From: Begonia masoniana
Taxonomy: Eukaryota; Streptophyta; Magnoliopsida; Cucurbitales; Begoniaceae
Direction: 5' to 3'
Length of the DNA stretch: 64,000 nucleotides
NCBI GenBank assembly: GCA_022432975.1
Contig: CM039510.1
Span: 16,633,023 to 16,697,022, forward strand
The notes beneath the pieces are model-generated. The model worked only from the letters and a program-made list of their open reading frames with translations. It searched no databases and was not told the origin of the DNA. The translations under genes were made by a program, and so were the position numbers. Below, piece after piece: positions 56,501 to 64,000 of this stretch (positions are counted from its first letter, which is position 1; each line of letters starts with the position of its first letter).

Positions 56501-57462
56501 AATCCCGAACAAGATAGCCTACTTTTCCGCATCGAAAACACTGGCTGGTAGCAAGTCTTCATTCTCCTCTGTGAGGCTTCTGGCACCGCGGGCATACTGA
56601 AAGTTGAGGAGCCTCCATTGGTCTCTTTCCTTCGTCTTGATAAAGGATGGCTTCATTGGGCCTCTTAATGCCCTTGTTTTGTTGCTGTTGAGGTTGTAAA
56701 TTCTGACCTCTTTGTTGTTGTTGTTGCTGTTGAGGAACACTTCGAATAATATCTCTTGGTGAATCTCTTTGTCTCTGGGACTTTATTTCTAAGGCCTCCA
56801 ACTGATAGGCCTTGGCCACCACCTTCACGTACGGTGCCTCATCGAATCCTCAGGTTGTGATCCCTCGCAGAAGGTCCATCTTTAACCCTTGAATGAATTG
56901 GTGCACCTTGTTCTCATCGGTGGCCACCATATGTGTTGCATATCGGGACAGTGACTCGAATTTCTGAACATATTCAGCCACTGACCCATATTGTCGCAGC
57001 CGAGAGAATTCAAGCAACTTTTCCTTCCTCACTCCCCGGTCAAAGTACTTCTCGTAGAAAATTTTTGTGAATCCTTCCCAGCTTAATGCCACTGTAGTTA
57101 ACTGCACTGTGTCCCACCAAAATCCCGCACTTTTGGTGAGATAGAACGTGGCGCAAATAACTTTCTTATTGTCTTCTACTTCTGCATATCCAAACATTTT
57201 TCTCCATTGTTCGAATCCAAGTTTCAGCACGGGTCGGGTCTGTAGACAGTCCATCAAATGAAGGCGGTTGGAGTCGCCGGAATCTGTCTCCACTGTTGTC
57301 TCGCGGCGCATTATCACGATTGTTAATCCCATGGTTATTGTTTCTATCATCTTCTCTGGCCATCATGCGCTCAACCATGCGTGACTGTGCACCCACCAGT
57401 TCGGTTAGTCGGTCAATGGCTCGAGAGCTTTCGCTTGACTCTTCTTGATGTCCTCTCACCAT
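53594..57462 (-). pseudogene. B4 gag-pro-pol remnant with RT-core deletion
   Basis: Gag starts at 57462 like B3. A 1-base insertion near 57192 shifts it; a stop follows near 56850 and a further shift in the zinc knuckle near 56555. Protease (DTGATHSF, about 56360) is readable to 55776. RT is cut twice: a short gap after MYIDYR (about 55645) and a ~530-bp deletion at 55611-55619 joining DLFDQL to TSLTRK, which removes the catalytic FIDD. RNase H ([10 protein letters not shown]) reads from about 55600 to 54907, the integrase core is at 54904-54161, and the integrase C-terminus with the chromodomain-like tail is at 54112-53594. The stop near 54160 is a TGG to TGA type change (PLC then stop). Confidence 0.93.
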
Positions 57463-57623
57463 TTCTAATAAACCCTATAAACAGAATAACCTAATTTAAT
57501 AAACAGAACTCTTACAGAAATTTCTAAACACTTACAGTTGGTGGAGCGATCTCACGTGGCGGGTTGCGCAGTCAGACATTTCACAGAATCGGTTTTAAAA
57601 CCTTGTCTCTCTGATACCACAAC
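57463..57623 (-). promoter_or_regulatory. B4 leader: PBS and intron-like unit
   Basis: PBS TGGTATCAGAGAG is at about 57606-57619. GTAAGT at 57535-57530 and TTATAG ending at 57475 enclose 61 bp, 12 bp before ATG 57462. Confidence 0.8.
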
Positions 57624-59815
57624 TGTGACAGCCCAAAACCGAACCCGATCGGGGTCCGAGATCGGAGCTGTCAATCCGGGGCAGTTAACAGAAAACGGTG
57701 ACTATTTTTTTTTTTTTTGAACATTAGACTTTTAAAACAAAACCGACTGGACTTTTAGAACTCCACAGAAATCGGAAATGAAATGAGATAAACTAAAGAA
57801 ATTTAAATATAAACCAAATTTGAAAAATGCAATTGACAGGATGAGCTTTTAAAGTGACTCATAAACTTTTCGGAAGAAGGGAAAAACATTCATTGTGTTC
57901 GAAAGCAAAACAGAAAAACACCGTGAACAGATTTACAATCGGAAGGAAGAACAAATAATAGAAGAAGGTGGTAAGGGCAGAAAATAGAATATAAAATCAG
58001 AAGACTGAGGCAGCGAGAATCAGTCTACATTAATGGCAGAGCAATAGCGGAAGACTATCAGAAGATTGGCGGAAGATGTGAGCAGACGTCAGACGGAAGA
58101 CGCATATGCAAAGACAGAAGTAAGGGTGACGTCAATCGCTAGATGCTACTTCAAATGGAAAAAAATAGTTAACATAATCGGAATGTGTGATGACGCCAGC
58201 CGGAAGATGGATGACGTCACCGGAAGATGCAGACATTAAATGTAATCGGCAGAAGAAAAGAAACTGAAGACGAGTAAAACTGAGTGGAAGATATAGGCAG
58301 AACTCATCGTATGACGTCAGTCGGAAGATGTTCTGACGTCATCGGAAGATAAGGCAGGCAGATGAAAGCGGGATGTGTGATGACGTCATCAGAAGATGTG
58401 ATGACGTCATCAGTAGATACAGGTAGTGAACGTAATCGGCAGAAGGTGATGACGTCAATCGGAAGATGTTCTGACGTCATCGGAAGATGAAAACCTAAGG
58501 CAGAAACACTGTTTGGCGGTAGATACAGGCAAAATTCCTACCGGTAGATGTAATCGGAAGACATAGTTTTAAAGGCAGAATTTACAACTTTTGACAGGAA
58601 AGCATACAGACAGAGGGCATAGAGACAGAAGACTTAAACATTTCAGATTCTCAACCCACGTCAAAACATGGTCCTCGAGCACAAGAGAAGGCCTGCAAGT
58701 TTCAGACTTTCATTACAAATGACAGATTTCAAGAAAACAAATTGCATGGATAGCTCTAAAATTCGAGACCATCCATGCATGACCTGAAAAGGGAGAACTC
58801 AAGCAGTTCCAGAATGTTTTCAAAACATTTCAAGGCATTAATACAGAATATTTCAGGAGACAACTATCAACTATCGACGGAGATTAAAACTTGGACATCA
58901 GAACTGATACATTATATATATATCCAACAGAATCTCCTGCAGAGTTTTTAAAACAAATACACCAGAATTTCAGAAAAGTTTCAGATATGAACATTTCTTA
59001 AAAGACTAAGACTTAAACCTCGGGACAGAAAATTGTGTCTGACTGCAACAACCACCCCGAGAGCTCGAGCCACCAGCCATCTAGTCATCAGATTGAGGCA
59101 CAAAGTCCTCATTTTCAGGTTCAGTACCTACATCAGGGAGTTCACCTATGAGTCTAAAACTCAGTAAGAACATATTATAAATGCAGTGATGCAAAATGCT
59201 ATGCATGCAGTTTTCAGAATACAGTGGCAGAACAGAACTTTACGTTACAGTGGCAGAGGGGTATAAGTGGGGCTTATAGGGGAACTGGCAAACAGAGGGT
59301 GCACTATCAGGCACAGTAGTTTTCAGAGTCTCAGGGAGGGATAAAACCAGAGGGTCCTTGCTAGGGACAATAAATTTTCAGTCAGATTTTTTTTTTTATC
59401 TTGCTTAACTTCAAACCGTATACAGAAAACAGTTTTGCATGAACTTTCAGAAAAATCGTGTATGCATGGACATTTACAGTGCTTACAGTTGATACAGCAG
59501 AGTACAAGAAGATAAAACAACAGAAATCACAGAACTTAACTCTAACCCTTCTACCCAAAACCAGACAACAGAGTGAAAAACCTAGTACCTCCGAGATGTA
59601 GGGCCTTAAGGGCTAGCCTACGGGTATGAACTTACCTGTTATCCTTGATGCAGTCAGCCGGAAAGTTTCGGAAATGCTCGAACCTGTACATGTACGTTCA
59701 GAAAATAAACAAACTGCAAATGCTAACAAATAAGTTAGAAGAGTCTGTTCCAAACTCATTCAAACCCTTAGAAAACAAACCGGTGTGTTTTCATCCAAAG
59801 ACAGTGAGTTTTCTC
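57624..59815 (-). mobile_element. B4 5' LTR, truncated
   Basis: Starts at the PBS side (GGGCTGTCACA, 57624) and is collinear with the B4 3' LTR until about 59815 (TGAGTTTTCTC), where family A sequence begins. It keeps the full cassette: exon-like after 59635, hairpins 59614-59601 and 59163-59149, acceptor GATGTAG (59128) and the acidic tail ending QSDD-stop (59081). Confidence 0.93.
58085..58495. repeat. TGACGTCA array in B4 5' LTR
   Basis: At least seven intact TGACGTCA motifs, most followed by CATCGGAAGATG or GTCGGAAGATG. Confidence 0.8.
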
Positions 59816-62161
59816 AAAACTTAAATTAAAACTTAATAAAACAATCAGCCAAAAGCAGAGACAAAAGGGACAATTGTCCCAAGAAAAATATAGGGGCGAT
59901 CGATCGCCCATTTCAGGCGATCGATGGCCAACATAGAAAATGGAGGTGCGATCAATCGCCCCTCACAGCAGCGATCGATCGCCACACTCTCTGGAAGAAA
60001 TCCAGAGAGTGGCGATCACCCCGCCGATCGATGGCGATCGATCGGCAGGTCCTCTGCCTCCTCTCTCTTTTTCTTTTCTTCTTCTTTCTTTCTTTTCCCT
60101 GCGTACACAATTCTCCTTACCACATATACACACTAAACATTACAATAAACATCAACATTAACTCACTCATAAGCCCATCCATTTCCCACTTTGCCAATCA
60201 CCCAAAATGAACGACTCAAAACACGTTTAAAAACATAAACCGATTTCATAAAAACAAACCGCGTGGATCCGTTTAAAAGCTTAACATTGCCCCCTGTTTT
60301 AAACCAAGCAGTTTATAAAATAGTTTCCAAAACGTTTAAAAACATCAAAACATAAACCTATCAACTATCCAGAACCAAACATCCTAAAATGATTATAACT
60401 GTACAATAATCCACTATTGACCTATTACGCCCAAAAAAACTCAAAATACCTAACTGTTACCCCCACGGGTCAAAATACGTGTCGACTCCCCATGCACACC
60501 ACCACAGCTGTTCTTCTTCAACCATTCTGTACATCGGGTGGAGTAATGTCGTCCTCACCTGTTTCGAAATCACCTACACCATACAGACAATCTATGAGCT
60601 AAAGGCTCAGTAAGTTTCGTAAATGTAAATGCATGCTGTGCAAATGAGTTTCAGAAATCATGTAACATTTTCTTATCTCTACATAGGTTGTCACCGAGAT
60701 CTCAACCCGCTAAATGGAGAGGGCACGTCCGGCGGTTGGACAACCCTTTCCACCTAGCGGAGGGGGGTACATGCTTGCAACACACATAGCCATGCCTGAG
60801 CCCCATCTCGCATGACCATAAACATACATGGGTTCTTATTAGATGCAGTATTGTGACCGACCCTTCTCAGCCTTCACAATAGGTCAATAGCCCCCTTTCA
60901 GGCCACATCGCCATTTTCTTTAAAACATAGTGCGGAAATTCATTTTCTATGCGTAATTTAAAATTGTGATGCATGGACAATTACGTGCTTAAAGTAAACA
61001 CGCATCATACATACCATCGAGACAATAAAAGCGATTAAAAGTATATCCTATAAAAGAACTAATCCAAACTACCCAACTAAAACATTTAAACAATCAAAAC
61101 TCCGATGATCCTCGATGCGACTTCGACGTATGGTGAGGCCAATCGGCCAGAGTAAGTCACGAGAACTTACCTCGTGCGCGTTGAACTTCAAGCTCCGTCC
61201 ACGAGCGTTGTTTACCTAAGGCAAATTCACAATATAATCCTTAAAACGCGTTTAAACCTTAAACGTCCAAATTAACAAAATCCTTAATTAAGGAAATTTC
61301 TAAAATTCTAACTTAACTAATCGAGGCATTTTTAATAAACAATTTATGCTCGATATCTCGAAACTACCATTAACGAGTTTTTCCAAAAACCCAAAATTTC
61401 TCAAACTTTAACACTTCTCACAAATCGACTTAACTTCGTCCAATAACGTTCAATACGTTCATTACATCCACAACTACGGTAAACCTATCGATTTCAAACC
61501 ATAAATCGCGTTTTTAACGAAACTCTAAACGAAACCCTAATCGTTAAACGAATCAAAAACTACGAATAAACTTTCCAAAATCGTAGAACCTTACCTAGAA
61601 TGTCATTTGGAGTAGAAAACACGAAGAAAACGAGACGATCGGAGGACGAATCATCTACGGAGAGGAGAAGGCCGTAAGAGGAGAAAGAAATTTTCGACGA
61701 GAGAGGGAGAGCTTCAGGTTCATGAAGAGAGAAAATGAGGAAGAAAGAGAGATGTGTAATTTTTATAAAAATTGACCTTGAAAATTACCATTTTGCCCTT
61801 CCTTTGATTTTCTATTTGTTTCGTCCTTTGTTTCATTAATTAGCTGACGAGTCGGTTTCTCCAAATTTTCTTATTTCGCCAATAACTCCAACTTATTACT
61901 AGGGTTCAATTAAAACTGTCTGTTTGCAAATCGGATCTCGTTTACTATTTTTACCAAAACGATCTTTAAATTACGAGAAACATAATTCTCGTAAAATTAG
62001 CGTTAAACTCCTAAAATTCTCAAAATTTTCTCAAAATCCATATTAGTTATTAGGATTGTAATAACGCTTTCTTTTCACCAAACCGACTTAATTTGACATA
62101 ATTTACAAAAATGCCATTATATATATAATTACAAAATCCCGTAAAAGAATCGAGTGTTACA
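59816..62161 (-). mobile_element. A3: family A LTR, sense 3' end truncated
   Basis: The minus-strand start TGTAACACTCGATTC is at 62161. It is collinear with the A1 LTR down to 59816, where it is fused to the B4 LTR; the last ~150-200 bp of the LTR and any internal region are missing. A TATA-like run is at 61761-61771 and the conserved box at 61781-61800. The cassette exon at 61215-61171 contains SWTELEVQRA, with hairpins GGCC-GATT-GGCC (61148-61137) and TGAGC/GCTCA (60609-60595). The acceptor is at 60559 and the acidic tail starts EDDITPPDV (60558-60518). Confidence 0.9.
59885..60055. repeat. Palindromic GCGATCGATCGC word block in A3 LTR
   Basis: Repeats of GGCGATCGATCGCC-type palindromes flank a CTCTCTGG...CCAGAGAG hairpin (59989-60009). 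Same LTR position as 4722-4880 and 27285-27450, but a different repeated word. Confidence 0.78.
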
Positions 62162-62882
62162 AACGAGTTTTTCCAAAAACCCCTAAAATTCTCGAACCCT
62201 AAAATTTCTCATAAATCAATTTAACTTCGTCCAATAACGCTCAATACCTCCATTACATTCACAACTACGGTAAACCTATCGATTTCATACCCTAAATCAC
62301 GTTTTTAACAAAAACCCTAAACGAACCCTAATCGCTTAAACTCTAGAAATCAAAGTAAACCTTCCAAAAACCATAGAATCGTACCTAGGGTCGGGATTTG
62401 AGGAGGAAACGTGAAGAACGAAGGTTGATCGGAGAAGCGTTGGTGAAGGATCTTGAAGAGCCGTCGCCTGGAGAGGAAAAATCGCCAGAGAGAAGAAGAT
62501 TTTTGGGAGAAAAGTTAAGTGTCGAGGGAGAGAGAGATTTGTGGCAATTTTAATAACATTTAACCAATCAAAATGACCATTTTGCCCTTCAGCCAAATTT
62601 TCTATTAGTTTCATCATTTATTCCGTTATTTAGCTAACGATTCGATTTTCTCAATTTCCTTACTTTGCCCATAAATCCAATATATCACTAAGGTTCTATT
62701 AAAACTGTCTGTTCGTAAAACGGACTTTGTTTACTATTTTTACCACAATGTCATTTATATTACGAGAAACACAAAACTCGTAATAACGCTTTTTGTTAAC
62801 AAAACAGACTTAATCTGACATATTTACAAAAATGCCTTTAATATTTTGGAATATTAAAATCCCGATAAAATCGGGTGTTACA
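62162..62882 (-). mobile_element. A4 3' LTR fragment
   Basis: Begins AACGAGTTTTTCC, equivalent to about 61371 in A3, and runs to the LTR end at 62882 (minus-strand TGTAACACCCGAT), followed by the PPT. A3 therefore appears inserted inside the 3' LTR of a sister element; the expected second flank (AACGA) is lost on the left. Confidence 0.85.
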
Positions 62883-64000
62883 TTCCATCCACCTTATTTA
62901 AATTTTGTCCTCAAAATTTGATCATACAAACAACTTAGGATACTTAGACATCATATCCTGCTATCTTTCCCAAGTAGCCTCTTCCACGCCATGGCTCCGC
63001 CATAAGACTTTGACTAGCGGAATCTCCGTGTTGCGTAACACCTTGATGGAAGATTCTAGAATACGTACTGGCTTCTCCACATAAGTCAAGATAGGCTGTA
63101 CCTCGATCTCTCTTGCCTCCACGATATGCGATGGATTGGGCAGACACTTCCGTAGCATAGACACGTGAAATACATTGTGGATACCTTCCATTGAAGCCGG
63201 AAGCTGCAGTCGATACGCCATCTTCCCGATCTTCTTCAAAATAGGAAAGTGCCCCACATAACGAGCGTTCAACTTGCCTCTCCTTCCGAATCTCATAACA
63301 CCTTTAAATGGAGAAATCTTCAAATATACTTCGTCTCCTTCTTCGAACTCTAATTCCCTCTGTCTAGTGTCTGCATAGCTCTTCTGTCGGCTCTGAGCTA
63401 TCTCGATATGTTGTCTGATAACGGCAATCTTCTCTGCCGTTTACTGTAGAATCTCAGGACCAACAATACTAGCTTCACCAACCTCGTCCCAATATAACGG
63501 AGATCTACACTTTCGACCATACAATGCCTCGTACAGAGCCATACCGATGGTAGCCTGGAAGCTATTGTTGTAAAAGAACTCGATCAGTGGCAAGTACCTG
63601 CTCCACGATCCCTGAAATTCCAACACACAAGCTCTGAGCATATCCTCCAGAATCTGATTCGTTCATTCTATCTGACCATCAGTCTGAGAATGAAAGGCCG
63701 TGCTGAAATTTAGCTGAGTTCCCATAGCTTTGTGCAGACTCTTCCAGAACTTCGACGTAAATCTCGGATCTCGATCTGAGACAATCAAAACTGGTACTCC
63801 ATGCAGTCTAACAATATCTTGCACATAAAACTCGGCGAGCTGATCCATAGAAGATATCATCTTCACAGATAAGAAGTGAGCCAACTTAGTCAATCGGTCC
63901 ACAATCACCCAGATGCCGTCGTGCCTTTTTATCATCCTCGGGAGCCCCACAATAAAATCCATGGAGATCTGCTCCCATTCTACTCCGGAATCGGCAGTGG
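62883..64000 (-). pseudogene. A4 pol remnant: integrase and chromodomain-like end, runs off window
   Basis: Minus-strand integrase: catalytic core MDFIVGLPR (63962) with SDRDPRF, then [12 protein letters not shown] and the C-terminus from 63641 to about 62930. It ends in VLRNTEIPLVKVLW and EEATWER. Nonsense codons occur at about 63661 (CGA to TGA), 63439 (between ILQ and TAEK) and 62960 (CAG to TAG after TWER). It is closest to the A1 pol. The upstream part lies beyond 64000. The PPT is at 62883-62896. Confidence 0.9.

Larger units (their letters stand above)
50899..59815 (-). mobile_element. B4: Ty3/gypsy element, right LTR truncated
   Basis: Minus-strand: partial 5' LTR (59815-57624), leader, damaged gag-pro-pol, PPT, 3' LTR (53553-50899). 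The left TSD candidate is TTTTA (50894-50898); the right partner was lost at the 59815 junction. It carries an RT-core deletion, frameshifts and stops, so it is inactive. Confidence 0.94.

Noticed and set aside
1..64000. Search for host genes, tRNA, rRNA or endogenous viral (pararetrovirus) sequence
   Set aside because: All protein similarity seen is LTR-retrotransposon gag-pol; no envelope, movement-protein or cellular gene motif was found by eye.

Overview
The window is repeat-rich nuclear DNA of a flowering plant, most likely a eudicot. The evidence is plant-type Ty3/gypsy and Ty1/copia proteins, primer-binding sites matching plant initiator tRNA-Met (TGGTATCAGAG), and very long LTRs. The species cannot be named from the sequence. 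I find no host gene, rRNA, tRNA or CRISPR. Nearly every base belongs to nested LTR retrotransposons.

I use working names. K is a Ty1/copia element. A, B, C and D are four Ty3/gypsy families with LTRs of 1.7-2.7 kb; the chromodomain-like C-terminus seen in A and B suggests Tekay/Del-type chromoviruses. K is the outer host on the + strand. Its 5' LTR survives as 7054-7645, 15604-16321 and 16624-17042. Its leader is 17043-18417, its RT/RNase H remnant 38794-40212, and its 3' LTR 40227-41616 plus 50325-50898. Inserted into K are: A1 (1-7053, minus), B2 (7646-15603, minus, TSD CCATC), a 302-bp solo LTR (16322-16623, TSD GTTGA), B1 (18418-24858, plus, truncated), C3 (35404-38788, minus, truncated), B3 (41617-50319, plus, TSD ATTAA) and B4 (50899-59815, minus, truncated). 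D (24859-35403, minus, truncated) sits in C3. Second-level insertions are solo LTRs of family C in B1 (18926-20944, TSD TGAAA) and in D (29836-32133, TSD TAAGG), and of family A in D (25088-27646, TSD CTCGA). The right end holds a truncated A LTR (59816-62161) next to, and probably inserted in, the 3' LTR of another A element whose decayed pol runs off the window (62162-64000).

B3 is the only intact element. It has one uninterrupted 1476-codon gag-pro-pol frame, a PBS, a PPT, near-identical LTRs and a perfect TSD, so it is young and could be the autonomous partner of the family. The other coding regions carry nonsense codons, frameshifts or deletions. One large deletion appears to have fused B1 to D at about 24858 and removed K gag/protease/integrase.

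The most unexpected signal is shared by the LTRs of all four gypsy families although their sequences have otherwise diverged. It is an exon-like cassette: a small exon of about 43-53 nt ending in a strong 5' splice site (GTAAGT); directly downstream a short hairpin, often with a stable-looking tetraloop; an intron-like stretch of about 0.5-0.7 kb; a second hairpin whose stem covaries between families; then TAG or CAG at an apparent 3' splice site; and a short purine-rich, acidic reading frame that stops soon after. A second conserved intron-like unit of 60-71 bp lies between PBS and gag ATG. Downstream of the cassette the LTRs hold fast-changing arrays: TGACGTCA repeats in B and C, palindromic words in A, and a 27-bp satellite in B3.
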